This document shows positions 21,111 to 32,982 of a DNA stretch of 64,000 nt, piece after piece. Within the stretch, counting starts at the first letter, position 1. Each line of letters begins with the position of its first letter. Under the pieces are notes generated by a model that was given only the letters and a program-made list of their open reading frames with translations, ran no database searches and was not told where the DNA came from. The translations under genes were made by a program, and so were the position numbers. The stretch is from Lunularia cruciata (taxonomy: Eukaryota; Streptophyta; Marchantiopsida; Lunulariales; Lunulariaceae). The stretch spans positions 11,780,001 through 11,844,000 of the forward strand of contig OX419760.1 in the NCBI GenBank assembly GCA_948567375.1, read 5' to 3'.

Positions 21111-23264
21111 TCTCAAAGTGCAAGTTTGGCAAGTCTGAAGTAGACTACTTGGGGCATAGAGTAAGTGCAGAGGGCATTCAAGTATTGATGGATAAAATAG
21201 AAGTCATTAAAAAATAGAATGCCCCAGAAGATCAGACTCAACTCAAGAGCCTCTTGTGGTTGACGGGATTCTATCATAGATTTGTCAGATACTTCTCCAA
21301 GGTTGCATAGCCCCTAACGGCACTACATGGCAAGGGGAAGAAGTGGACATGGGGAACCACACAAGAGTTGGCCTCTCAAGAATTGAAACCCGCCTTGCTA
21401 CATGCACCAATCTTGAAGTGGTATGACCCAAAACATCCAATCAAGTTGGCTATAGATGCATCAGGCATAGTAATAGGAGCAATCCTACAACAAGAGTGGC
21501 ATGATGGATGGCATCCAATTGCATATTTCTCTCTAAATTTTTTACCGGCAAGTGCAACTACCACACCACAAAATGAGAAGAGATGGCCATCATTCTAGCA
21601 ACCAAGCATTGGAAACACTACTTGGGCGAGAAGGCATTTGTAGTAGAGACAAACCACAAACTTCTAGTCTACCTCAAGACGCAAAAGGATCTATCTCGTT
21701 GCCTGATTCGGTGGGTAGAGTGGTGACAATGCTTTAACATGACAATCACTTACGTGGAAGGTAAGAAGAAACTTGCAGATGCATTCACTGGCATGCCAAT
21801 GGCAAACAACTTGGTGGTAGAGGTTAAAATTAACCCTGAATTATGGCCAGAGATTCTGGTTGCTACAAAAACTGATCCAAGATTGTAGAAGCGCAATCAT
21901 CCAAAGGCGTCACTAGCACCCAAGGACTCACCTTTCGTGATGGAAGATTATGGATCCCAAATGTCCCAAAACTATGCACCACCATTCTAGCAAAATGTCA
22001 TGATTTGGCCATTGCAGGTCATGTCCGAGTGGACAAGACCTTGGATGCAGTCCAACGCCATTACTATTGGCCTAAGATGAGCAACATCGTGATGGACTAC
22101 GTGCATAGCTACCTACTTTGTCAACAGAACAAAGCTTCTAATCAACCTTTCCCCACACCTACCCAACATTGGGAACAAGTGAGTATGGATCTCGTTTGTG
22201 AATTACCCAAAACCACCTCAGGGTTTGACTCTATTGTGGTCTTTGTGGACTGGCTCAGCAAAATGATTCATGTACGCCCTACCACCAAGGATGTGAGCAC
22301 TCCACAACTAGCTCAATTATACTTAGATGCAGTCTTCTCTCACTATGGCTTGTCTAGAGTACTTATCACTGATAGAGGCACTCAATTCACCAATTTGTTT
22401 TGGTAAACTCTCTTTGGTTTCTTCAAAACCAAGTTGGCCATGTCCACCGCTTACCACCCACAAACAGATGGCCAAATAGAGCGGGCTAATTGCACGATTG
22501 AAGACATGTTTTGTGGCTTCACCTTAGAAGAGCAAGAGAGGTGGGACACCCTACTCCCATTGGTGGAATTTGCTTACAACAATTCAGTGAATGCATCCAC
22601 CAAAGTCACTCCATTCTTCTTCCTCATGTATGGTGAGCATCCCTTCACACCTTCTAGCTTGATGAAGATCCGTCTTGTGACCACCAAGGTCGATGCAATC
22701 AACACGTTTGTTTCTAGAATCCAACAAGGTGTAGAGAGTGCCAAGCACAGATTACAGATTGCACAAAATCGACAAAAGCAATATGCTGATGCACACCGTA
22801 GGCACATGGAGTTCAATGTTGGGGATCAAGTGTGGCTTTTGGCAACCAACCTCACATTAGTTGGACCTTGTAAGCTTAGACCTCGTTTTATTGGGCCTTT
22901 CTTGATTCTTTGTTGCGTTGGCACTATGGCTTATCACCTTGAGCTTCCACCACACATGAAGATCCATCCCGTGTTCCATGTTTCCCTACTATGTAGATAT
23001 GCTCCCCACTCAGGCCAGGATCATTCCACCCAAGACATTCGACCTTGTCCGACACTCATTGATGGCATAGAGGAATATGAAGTGGAGCGTATTCTCCAAA
23101 AATGCATGCATAGTACTTGCCATCCATGGGTGGACTATCTAGTACAATGGAAAGGTTAGCCCCTCTAGGAAGCAACCTGGGAGCCCACTGCCAATTTGAC
23201 ACATACACCGGTGTTGGTGCAAGCATTTGAGCAACAATTGTACATCGAGGACATTGCGTCTTAA
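21111..23264 (+). pseudogene. Element C RNase H, integrase and chromodomain
   Basis: RT thumb/connection at 21111-21340 (KFGKSEVDYLGH in a stop-interrupted frame). RNase H has KLAIDASGIVIGAILQQ at 21440-21500. The integrase zinc region GHVRVDKTLDAVQRHYYWP...LCQQNK is at 22017-22130. The catalytic core has MDLVCELP, ITDRGTQFTN and TDGQIERANC, interrupted by a TAA at 22404. The C-terminal GPF-type motif is FIGPF. Then a chromodomain at about 23068-23200 reads EYEVERIL...YLVQWKG...EATWEP. It ends at the TAA near 23264. The chromodomain identifies a chromovirus. Confidence 0.87.
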
Positions 23265-23277
23265 AAGGAGGGAGGTT

Positions 23278-24017
23278 TGTAATACCAAGAGCTAGCCATA
23301 TGATCTAGATGTAAAATTTGGTTTGGCAACATCTAGAATGATGCTATACATGATGGTCAAAATAGATCAGATAGAAGTATCACCAAAAGAGTACTTCTAC
23401 TAATAGAGCAAAAACCAAAATAGACTTGAGAACCTTAGAACCAATAGCTAGACATATGATTTAAAGGTGAGAATTGGGTTGGTAAGATTTGGAAGGATGT
23501 TACACATGATGGACTAAACAGATCTAGAAAAAGGTATCATCAAAAAGGGACTTCTACTAATAGAGTAGTAACCAAAATATACCTAAAATCTTTGGAGGCA
23601 ATTTTGGAGGCCTAAATTGATGAATTAGGCCTTGAAAATGTGCAAATTACCCCCCCTCCCAATGGAGTAAAGGCTGACCTCTCCTCCCCCTTGGTTTGTC
23701 TCATTGAGTTCTTTCCAACGGTACCTTACTCATGTGATTCTGAGACTCCTTCAGGAAGATTCCCTAAAAGATTCCCTTTGGTCAAAGCTTGTTTGACCAA
23801 CCAGATAGGACCTAGACCAACATGTCACCCATCCAAGTAAGTTATCCAAGGGTGGAGCTTGCTGAAATGTCACCTATCTATGTGCCTAATCCTATGGTGG
23901 AGCTTCCTTGGAGGAGATCCTCTTTGTCTATATAATAAAGAGAAGGTGCTCCTTTTGGGCACCAAATGTTGAGTGTGTAATTTGTGTTTCTCTCTCTCTT
24001 GTCCTTGGTGTATTACA
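23278..24017 (+). repeat. 3' LTR of element C
   Basis: 740 bp, same structure as the 5' LTR including the internal tandem pair. The long C run of the 5' LTR is here a shorter, interrupted run (CCCCCCCTCCC). Confidence 0.92.
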
Positions 24018-24710
24018 GTGAGTCATGTAGCTTGAAGAAATAGACTCATATGTAATTTCCATATAAATAATATGTACCATCAAATTTGGGAATATCTTTG
24101 ACCTTTAACATGGTTGTTTGCCACAACATCTCAATACATGTTAAATAAAATGAAGTTCCAAATATCAGTGTTGAGACCCTAAATATTAATATGAATTATA
24201 GATATTATAACCTTTTGGTACCTTTTGGGAGTATAACAAATGTGGCTTTGCATTGAGTACAAACATTTTTGAATTTGGAAATATTTTTTGTATTTGGTGA
24301 AGGATACAAACACTATTTGAATTCAAAAATAATAATTTTCTCTTATGGGGTTATGGGGCACTTGGCATTGGGTAGTTAGGTCAAGCAGGTAGTCATGTCA
24401 AGACTTCTTGAATTCAAAAATCCTTTTTAATTCAATATTATAGGTTGTTGCACATTGATTGGATGGGTCAAAGATTTAGGCAAATTTGGATACTAAGGAC
24501 TCCTAAGGAATTTTTTTCTCATGAAATTGATCTTAGAAAGACTTTCACAAAGTCAAAATTTAAGTTGGAAGAATTATTGTCTCCAAAAAAACAATGGATT
24601 CTCTCCAAAAATTGCAATAAATAGAATTTTAGATAATAGTAAAGTGTCCTTTACTATCCTCTTGTAAGCTTTGGAACATGAGGAATCAAAAATTATAAAA
24701 TTCAATGAAA
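24018..24710 (-). other. Leader region of copia element D
   Basis: Lies between the D primer site and the D gag start (which resumes at 17438 beyond element C). AT-rich, no ORF of note. Confidence 0.55.
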
Positions 24711-24721
24711 CTTTGATACCA
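24711..24721 (-). other. Primer-binding site of element D
   Basis: The minus strand reads TGGTATCAAAG directly after the 5' LTR, close to the initiator-Met site TGGTATCAGAG. Confidence 0.7.
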
Positions 24722-24955
24722 TGTGAAAAGTAAGACAAGGAGAGAAAGAAATTACTTTGTCAATGTTGTGATCAAAAAATGAATTAACAAAGCTTGTGTA
24801 TTGGGAACTAGATCGTAAAGGTAGATCTATCAAAAGCCTATAGTAACTATTTTATAGGGTTCAATATGAATAAACATGACTGACTAGAACTAATCCTAAT
24901 CAAGATTAAGTGATCATAAGTTGGATACAAAATAACAATTTGCTATATTCTAGCA
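24722..24955 (-). repeat. 5' LTR of copia element D
   Basis: 234 bp, TGCTAGAATATAGC...TTTTCACA on the minus strand. It aligns with 12433-12674. Confidence 0.82.
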
Positions 24956-26576
24956 TACCTTACCATTACAACACTCATCCTCATGGTTTGTAAATAACTA
25001 CTTCTGATCTCATTGGAGAGAAACATAGGTAGTTTGATTGGTAATTGTTCAAGCCTCACTACTAAGAGCACACTAGAGCACCAATGCTCAAATATCAAGG
25101 CACTTCATACAAATTTGGTGCAAATAAAAAATAAAGAATGGAGAGTAGCCCAATCACAAGAAGTCCAAATAATAACCCTACATCTCACAAATTCAATTGG
25201 TTTGAATTTCTTACCACTTGGCATTTTACATAATAGGATTGTCTATGTACTCTTACACTATCAAGATCACCAAGGATGGGATCAAATATCCTTTCATTGC
25301 CAAAGCTATATAGGTATAAATATGAGTACACCAATCTTTGGAACAACATATGGGAGTAAACCTATTAGCTAAGGCACAAATCTAAGAACCAATGATCTAG
25401 GCTGCACAAAAATCAACCGAAATCATCCTTTCTCACTAGGTTAACACACCAGTGAGAAATGGATGATTTTTCCAAAAGACCAAAAATCCTCTAAATTGGT
25501 ATCAATTGGGAAATTTTATCCCTTATTGCACACACTAGCGAGAGATGGGTGATTTTTCCAAAAGATTACCAAAAAATTCTCTAAATTGGCTAGCTTCATG
25601 TTAGCTTGTTAGCCCTTCTAGTCCTTTGTAGCCTCAAAACACCAAATTGAGCAAATTGAGGCCTTCTTTGTTGCCACTTCAAGACCTCCAAAACCCTCTC
25701 TAACTTGAGCCTAACTCACTTCAAGATCTCTTGAACACTTTCTAGATCTAATAGACTCTACCAAATCAAACCCTAAATTGAGCAACCTATAAATCAGATC
25801 AATCTCTGCCAAGACCTCCAAAACCTTCTCTAACTTAGGCCTAACTCACTTCAAAATCTCCTAAACACTCTTCAGATGTAGTTGACTCACCAAATCCAAC
25901 CTTAACTTGTACACCGTCCAAATCAGGTCAATCCTTTGTTGATCTAACAAACCTCTAAGTCATTTGCCAAATCTAGACTTCCATATCAAGCTACTTTCTC
26001 CAATTTGGAGTATGAAGAACTCTAAATTCTTAATTTAAGGGGATAGGTTCACAAATCTAACCCCAATTGTGCACTTGGGTCTAATTTGCAACACCAAATC
26101 ATCAATTGAACCTTCATTCTCAAATTGACTTCTCTTATAAAAAAAATGGGATACTCACTCCTCAAATTGATTTCAATTTCCCATTTGCAATACCCAGTTA
26201 CCAATTTGACCTTTCACTCTTAAATTGGCCTGTCCAATCAACAAAATTGGATATCCATTCCTTACATCAATCTCAATTTTGGAAAATTTGGGCAATAATT
26301 CTATACATAGTCTGCCCAACTATCAAATCTACAACCAACTCAATAGTGTTTCTATGCACAATTTATTCAATTAAAATCATAATTGAGTAATAGTGATCAA
26401 AGATACCAATGATTACACTAAACTTGGAGATACTACTAACGGCCCACAATTCTTGCACTTAATTTACCCATTGAGTTTTTCTATGTAACCAATGACTCTC
26501 AACTCAAATTATATCTAAAATTTGAACAATCAACACTCAATATATGCTACCAATAGGCCCTAAGCACATTTTCAAG
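24956..26576 (-). repeat. 5' LTR of element E(-), main part
   Basis: In reverse complement this aligns with the E LTRs at 53037-54694 and 31346-32936. For example GAGAGAAACATAGGTAGT at 25015-25032 and AAGAGCACACTAGAG near 25062 match the complement of 54530-54600. The LTR is interrupted at 24955 by D and at 26577 by a solo C-family LTR. Segments rich in 'caaattg' at 25600-26400 correspond to the internal 'aatttgg'-rich part of the other E LTRs. No gene seen; short open frames here are incidental. Confidence 0.72.
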
Positions 26577-27160
26577 TGTAATACTTTGAGGACAAGAGAA
26601 CTCTTCAAGAGAGAAAACACAATTTACACTTAATTCTCCAATGCTCCAAAGGAGCACCTTCGTTTTATTATATAACAAAGAGTATCCACTCAAAAGAAGC
26701 TCTACCCTTGGATTAGATACATGGATTGGTGACCTGTCAGCAAACTCCATCCTTGGATTAGTTGTTTGGATGGTTGACATGTCAGTCCTTGTCCTATCTA
26801 GTTGGTCAAATGGGTTTGACCAAAGGGAATCTTTAGGGAATCTTCTTGTAGGAAGCTCAAAATCGCATGAGTAAGATACCATTGGAAAGCTCTCAATGAG
26901 ACAAATCATGGGAGGAGAAATCAAACCTTTTGTCCTTGAGGGGGGAATATTTCTATTTTTGAGGCCTAATTCATCCATTAAGGCCTCCAAAAATGGCTTG
27001 AGAGTTTTCAAGCTATTTTTAGCTTTTGCCCTATTAGTAGATGTACTCTTTTGGTGATACCTTTGTCTGATCTACCTAGCCCATTGTACAAAACGTCTTT
27101 CTAGATGTTAAAAGCTAATTTTCACCTCTAGATAACATGTCTAGCAATACATGTATTACA
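26577..27160 (-). repeat. Solo LTR of the C family
   Basis: 584 bp. The minus strand runs TGTAATACATGTATTGC...CAAAGTATTACA and aligns with the C LTR but has one U3 unit instead of two. The perfect 5-bp TSD is TCAAG (26572-26576 and 27161-27165). It sits inside the E(-) LTR. Confidence 0.9.
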
Positions 27161-27502
27161 TCAAGCCACATCTACTCTAGGTAGGAGAATCAAGGTGATA
27201 CTTATTGGCCTTTGTCCACCACAATCAAGAGCTCAAAGGCTCAACATAGAAGAAGTGAGCTCTCTAGAGTTTTACCTTCAGGTATACTCCCTCTTGTGTG
27301 GCAAGAATCCAACCCTATCTAGTCCATCTAATAGTACATTTGATGGTGCAAACAATAACTAGAATGGTGTGATCAATAGACCTAATACTGTGTCTAGTTA
27401 CTATTAAGAAGTAATTGGATAACTACTAGAATAGTTACAATTATCAAGACTAACACTCTAGCATCATAGTAAACTAGCTTTGGTGCTACAAATGTCATAA
27501 TA
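27161..27502 (-). repeat. 5' LTR of element E(-), outer end
   Basis: The reverse complement begins near 27502 with ATGACATTTGTAGCACCAAAGC, as in the LTR starts at 31346 and 53037. It then shares the GAGAGCTCACTTCTT block and the GGTGGACAAAGGCC-like block. The outermost few bases are uncertain. Confidence 0.68.
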
Positions 27503-27940
27503 TCACACTTTGACCTTTGAGATACTACTCATTTGCAAAGTGCTTATTGTGAAGTATCAAAACCTTATTACTTGTTAACACTCTGGTAGTTCTCAACTTC
27601 CATCAATGTTCTACTTCCAAATAATTGCTCTACCAACTAGGGATCAAACACACAAGGTGGTAATCTATTTTTAATACAAAGATTCATAAAGAAACCAAAC
27701 ACAAGTAGATTTTCACTTTGCACAAAATTTTAACAAGATAATGAAGAGTACATGCTCTTTCATTTATTCACCAATGATTGAAAAGAATTGGTCTTTGAGT
27801 GCTTAACTTATACAATACTAAGTAACCAATAGTTAAATCTAAAACAACACCACCATACACACCCCGATTGACTGAATTATCAAAAAGGTGCATCTAACTC
27901 TAAAGTTCTTGCTTTACTTTGTGACAAAGCACCTAATCTC
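27503..27940. other. Intergenic, nothing recognised
   Basis: AT-rich sequence beyond the E(-) LTR. No ORF, repeat or RNA gene that I can support. Confidence 0.5.
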
Positions 27941-29900
27941 TAAAACTCATTAGGCATGTCTGCTAAAATTCTATCTAGCTTCTTTGAAACCTATACTGAG
28001 TCATACTTTAGGTGTTCTTGAGTCTCTATTGTGTCCTCTGAATTCTATCAAACAACTCTATTTTAGCATCTTCCAACTTCTTTCCTCTAGTATTTACGTT
28101 AACTAACTTCAACTTGATCTTCGTTGGAGCTTTCAACTTGTCTACCAACAATATGCATCCTATATATTGATCAATACCTTCAATTGCTTACACATCAGCT
28201 CCAACATCACATTAAGATTAGGAGATGTTCTTTCAATTAGGTTGTTACATGCACCCTTCCCTATCATCAACTCTCCATTATCACAATGGCCACCAAATCT
28301 GGAAAGCCAGCTTTTGCTTCTATAAACACATGCCATGATAGTTCCTAGATCTAAACAGTTGCTTGTCTTAGCTCTTCCTTTAATGATTCTAAGTCAACAT
28401 ATTTTTGACTTTTTAATATAGCAAAGGTCTAGCTTTGCCTTGCCTTTCAATCATTCTATGGTTTGCACTCAACTTCCAAATTGTGTTACTTCTTTCTTCA
28501 GTCTTGCAATGAAACTATCTATAGAGTTTTGAGCATCTCCTTTAAAATTTTGAATTGCATTAAGCTCCCCTTGCAAGTGCTTAAATTTAGTGCTCAAAGC
28601 TTCTATTAGGAGTGTTTGCAAATTTGCCTTCTTCCTCAACTATTCAACCTCATATCTCAATTTTTCTCTACCTCTCTACCAACCTTGATTGGTTTTGAGA
28701 AACTTCTAAGCGTCTTCTAACTCCTTCATATATGGAGGTGTTTCCACACAATAAGTTTTTAGAGCTCTATGCATCCACTCAAACAAATCTTCTACATATT
28801 TCAAATTTGGCAAGATACTCTTATAACCTATGTAAATTCCCATTAAGTGCTTTAGCCTTGGCAAAATCACCTCACATAGAACTTCTAGAGGAGCCACCTC
28901 ACTCCAATTTATTTTCTTCCCTAGTACAAGCTCTCTACTTTGTTCTTTCTCTGCCACCAACAACTCAAGACCTACAACTTGCATACTTCCACTAGGTATT
29001 TTCTCAAGTATGAAGTCCTATGGCTCCAAGATAATATCTAAATCCAAGTCATCTAATTTTTTTTTCTATTTTGGGCACTTGGGTGCATTTGGCTTGCCCT
29101 TTCAACTTAGTTTCATCCTCCAAAGCCTCTCCTCTTGACAAAGAGAACAATTCTTGTTTTTACTTGGGAACCTTAGTCCTCCTAGGCCACTTCCAAAGTC
29201 TGGTGTTTATGGCCTTTGTAGGAGAATCAACCTCATGCTTCCTTGGACCATTCTGACCAAGTGTCACTCTTCTCCAATCCTAGTCCCTTGGTTGATTCAA
29301 GAAGTATGACTCACTGATTTGATGTCCACCAAAGAAGGCTTGCTCCAAATTTTTCCAGAGTCCTATTCATATATAAAAGTGAATCATTAAGGGTACAAGG
29401 TAATGCAATCCCTTATCTCCAAATGAATGATACATCTATTAGGCATGAAATATATGAACCCAATCAATTGCTTCTTGAGCAAAGAGGTTCTAAAAACAGA
29501 TCACTTGGTTTAGGGTGAGGTAAGTGGTTCAATATGGCTTGAACAAATTCATAATGGCAAGCACAATTTCTTTCTTAGAAAGGTCCCTACACTCATTTAC
29601 TACGCAAACATTTAGAGTGTGCTAGCCTGAACTAAATAGTTCTTTAACTTTGTCTTCAATTGTCTTGGTTGTGTTATACTTTACATCTAAATAATATCTG
29701 CCTTCTTCTCTAGCCTCATCTCCTAGAACATGGCACCATGGAGCTCTATCCAAAGATACAGGTTGCCTCTGAGTATGTAACTCCTATGGAATTTCCCAAA
29801 TCTAATTTCTTGTCCTACTTGCATTGAGTAAAAGTCTAATCCTACAAAGGAAGGTAATGTGCTTACTTTTTGAGCTTCTTTCTCTTGGCAAACATATCCC
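27941..29900 (-). pseudogene. Degenerate coding sequence with coiled-coil character, unrecognised
   Basis: The minus-strand frame stays readable over about 1 kb with few stops. The longest piece (28984-28706) reads MQVVGLELLVAEKEQSREL...WSEVAPLEVLCEVILPRLKHL. It continues after a stop as a charged, Leu-rich stretch (LRKKANLQTLLIEALSTKFKHL, then GELNAIQ, IARLKKEVTQF), which suggests a coiled coil. Upstream, near 29240-29560, fragments such as LPHPKPSDLFLE are still readable. I do not recognise the family. In this setting it may be a transposable-element accessory ORF or a decayed host gene. Confidence 0.35.
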
Positions 29901-30819
29901 ATTGGCTAATCTAGGAGGTTTGAAGGTTGATTATTTTAGTCCTACTTGTACCCTAAATCATTGCTCCTCAAAAAGCCATGCTCCTCACACAAGCACTAAC
30001 ACTTGTAGTTTTAATACCTCAGAAATCCCTTTGCATTGATTGTATACACTTAGTTTAGTACCAATTCTGACTACTCAAGAACTTTGAGTTCTTCTTCTTG
30101 TACATGTGAATTGCAATGAATAATGACTGAAATTTATACTTGTTGGATTTCCTTCACCCTTGAATCTTCAGCTCTCATAACTCCAAACCTTATTTTGAGC
30201 TACGTGTAAGAGATCCCATGGTAGTTTTAGTAATTATACTTTCTTGAATTTCCTACACTTTCTTGAACTGGTTTGGGTGATAACAATGTTTCAAGCTCAA
30301 TGCACTATACTTTCTTGAACTACTTGAGTAACATGAAAATTCATGATACATTAGAGATACTATTTGATAACTTGGAAGTTCAAGTCCTACTTTGAAGTCC
30401 TACTTTGGAGGTCTACTAAATAACCCAAAATTCTTCTTGACATGAAAAGTCCATCTTTCATGGGAATGACCTCCAAAGTCCATTGACTTCAAAGATACAA
30501 TGCTTTTTAACTTTTGAATTTCATTCTAGTGCATGTACAAACTTTCATGCCTTAAGTAGAATACACTTGCTTTCTCTTCCTAATGCCAACTAAACTAAAA
30601 TTTATTATTCTAATATATACACAAAAGTATAGTAAACCAATAAAAATGTTGAAAATTTTCAAATACCCAATACTACACCTAACCAAATTGGAGAGGAAAA
30701 AATATCTCCCTAGTCATTTGCATCCAATGTGTTACTTCACTTCATAGCTCAAAGGTAAGGCACTCATTTGGAAACATTGCCTTTCAAATACGGAGTATAA
30801 ACAAACAAGGAAATTTGTG

Positions 30820-31265
30820 AAGCAAAATGAAGTGGGAACAATTGTAATGAAGAAGAAGAGGTTGGCACCTACAAGATTGTAAGGACTAAAAAAGAAGTCA
30901 AAGAAGAACTCACAAGTCATTGATGTATCTTTGGAAGAGGAAGCCAAAGACACAAAGAGTGAAGAAGAAGAAGGAGAGAACTACCCCACCATGTAGCAAT
31001 CAATATCCAAGTCCAAGGGCATAGACCAATATGAAGATGCATAGTCTACTCCAAATGAGGAAGAGTATAGTGCACAAGAAGATAAGCTAGCCAAAGACCA
31101 AGAGGAGAAAGAAGGTCTTTGTACCAAGGAAGCAAAGATACACTATAGGCCAAAGAACACTACAATCATGACCAAGAAGCAAGGCCCTCCAAAACAAACA
31201 CTAGAAATTACAAGGACGACAAAGTAGAAGAGCCTAAGCAATCCAAAGGTTTGGGATCAAAGATG
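30820..31265 (+). pseudogene. Remnant of a highly charged coding sequence, unrecognised
   Basis: The plus-strand reading gives Lys/Glu-rich pieces such as DVSLEEEAKDTKSEEEEGENY and NEEEYSAQEDKLAKDQEEKEG, separated by single stops. Composition only; no domain. The E-family LTR begins shortly after it at 31346. Confidence 0.3.
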
Positions 31266-31345
31266 AATTAGTAAACACTCCCATTGACTCTCTTATCAAA
31301 TGTGATAAAAAAAGTCAAGGAGGAAGAAATTGTCCAAAATAGATA

Positions 31346-32936
31346 TGTCATGACATTTGTAGCACTAAAGCTAGTTTGCTTGGATGCTAGAGTGATAGTC
31401 TTGGTGGTCTTAGTAGTTGCTAAGAGGCTACTTAATGCCAAAAAAATTGTGTTAGGGATATTGATCACACCATGGGACCCACCATCACTTGCACTGTTCA
31501 TATTGTTAGATGAACCATCAATGTCACTAGAGGGGTTGAGGATCCAAATCAATCAGAGGCGTATACCTTTGAAGTACAACTCTAAAGAGCTCACTTCTTT
31601 GATGTTGAGCTTTATACTTCTTGGTTATGGTAGATAGGGGCTGACAAGCATCATCTAGAGTTTCTTAGCTAGAGTGGGTGTGGCTTGATTGTAATTAGTG
31701 TCCATTGTTGACAGATTATTGAGTTGATGATTGAGTTTTGATCCGAGTTGAGTATAATTCAAGTGTGAAGTGAATCGATTACATGAGACAAGTGAAGTCA
31801 AGGAGAAAGTTGGGTCTAGAAACTGAGTGCATTGGTGGCATCTCCAAGCTTGGTAGGATTGTTGGTATCTATGATGATTGTTAATGGAATTCTCTTTTAG
31901 TGGTGTGGATCACGAAAAAAAAGCCTTACTAGATTTATTACAAATTTGACAATGGGGTAGATAGTGTGCAAAAGCACCACCCAAATTTCTCAAAATTGAA
32001 TCAATTTGATATAGTAGATGTTCAATTTGAGCACATAAAGGTGAAATCAAGGTCAATTTAATGCAAATTGAGCACAAAGTGCAAAATTGAAGGTAGATTT
32101 GAGAACCCATCTCCTTGAATTAGGGATTAGGAGATCCTTATCCATTTGACTTGGCTCAATTTGACAATTAGAGATGGATTTAGAGGTCGACCAACTATAG
32201 TAGAGATCTATAAAATTGGCAAAGGTTTTCTATATTCAAAGGTTGAGTTAGTGGAGGTTGTCTAAAGTTAGAGGTTGCCCAAATTTATTGGATGTTAATT
32301 AGATTTGGAGAGGGTTTGAATTGGCAAGAAGAAAAGTATCATTTTGCAAAATTTTGGTGTTTAAGGCTTCAAGGCATAAGGCTAGAAGGGCAAACATACT
32401 AATGTGAAGCTAGTTAGTTTAGTCAAGTTTTTGGTAGTTTTCAATAGTTGTGTGAAAAAATCTACCCATCCTTTAGGAATGTGTACAAATAAGATCTAAA
32501 CCCAAATCTCTAGTTCCATAGTAAACTAGTCCACATAACTTTTTGTCTTAGTGATTAGTAGATTGATACTTATACTCATGTAGCTTTGGTTAGGAGAGGA
32601 AGTTTGATCCTATATTTGGTGATTTTGGTAGGATAAGAGTAGATAAACATTCTTTATATATCAAATGCCAAATGGTAGCAAAGTAAATCTACTTTTAATT
32701 TTTCAAATAGAGAGCTATTGTTTTTTTTTTCTTGTGATTGGACCTCCTTCATTCTCTATTTCTTGTTTGTGTGAGATGCTTGTGTTTTAGTGTGTTCTTG
32801 GTAGTGAGATTGGAGTGATGATTAGTTAGACAACGTATGTTTCTCTTTGGTAAGGTAGGAAGTGATGGCTATAGACCGCAAGAATGCGTGTTGTGATGGT
32901 AGGTTATAGGTTGCTCTTCCCCCTAGTATTGTTATC
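31346..32936 (+). repeat. E-family LTR, third copy
   Basis: About 1.6 kb, starting TGTCATGACATTTGTAGC and ending near TTATCA. It aligns in the same orientation with 53037-54694: shared blocks include GAGCTCACTTCTTTGA, GACAAGCATCATCTAGA, CTTAGCTAGAGTGGGTGTGG, and near the end GTTGTGATGGTAGGTTATAGG. A decayed Met-type primer site (about 32937-32948) follows. The internal part stops at 32982, where element F begins. A further stretch of E was not found after F. Confidence 0.72.
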
Positions 32937-32982
32937 ATAATAAGAGTTACATTAGTGGGTGGTTCTTGGTGACGGAACTTAG

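Larger units (their letters stand above)
17442..24017 (+). mobile_element. Element C: Ty3/gypsy chromovirus, degenerate
   Basis: LTRs at 17442-18179 and 23278-24017 (TGTAATACC...GTATTACA). A Met-tRNA primer site TGGTATCAGAG follows the 5' LTR, and a purine-rich tract (AAAAGGAGGGAGG) precedes the 3' LTR. The flanks ATGAG (17437-17441) and GTGAG (24018-24022) form a 5-bp TSD with one change. The coding region runs gag, protease, RT, RNase H, integrase, chromodomain. The LTRs differ at many sites and the frame carries several stops. It is inserted just upstream of the gag of copia element D. Confidence 0.93.
12433..24955 (-). mobile_element. Element D: degenerate Ty1/copia retrotransposon carrying two younger insertions
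   Basis: The minus-strand element is bounded by 234-242-bp LTRs (24722-24955 and 12433-12674). The flanking sequences TAGCT (12428-12432) and TACCT (24956-24960) are a 5-bp TSD with one change. A polypurine tract (TGAGTAGGAG) and an initiator-Met-type primer site (TGGTATCAAAG) sit at the expected places. Coding order on the minus strand is gag, pre-integrase/integrase, RT, RNase H, the copia order. Nested inside are a solo A-family LTR (16699-17369) and chromovirus C (17442-24017). D itself is inserted in the LTR of E(-). Confidence 0.9.
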
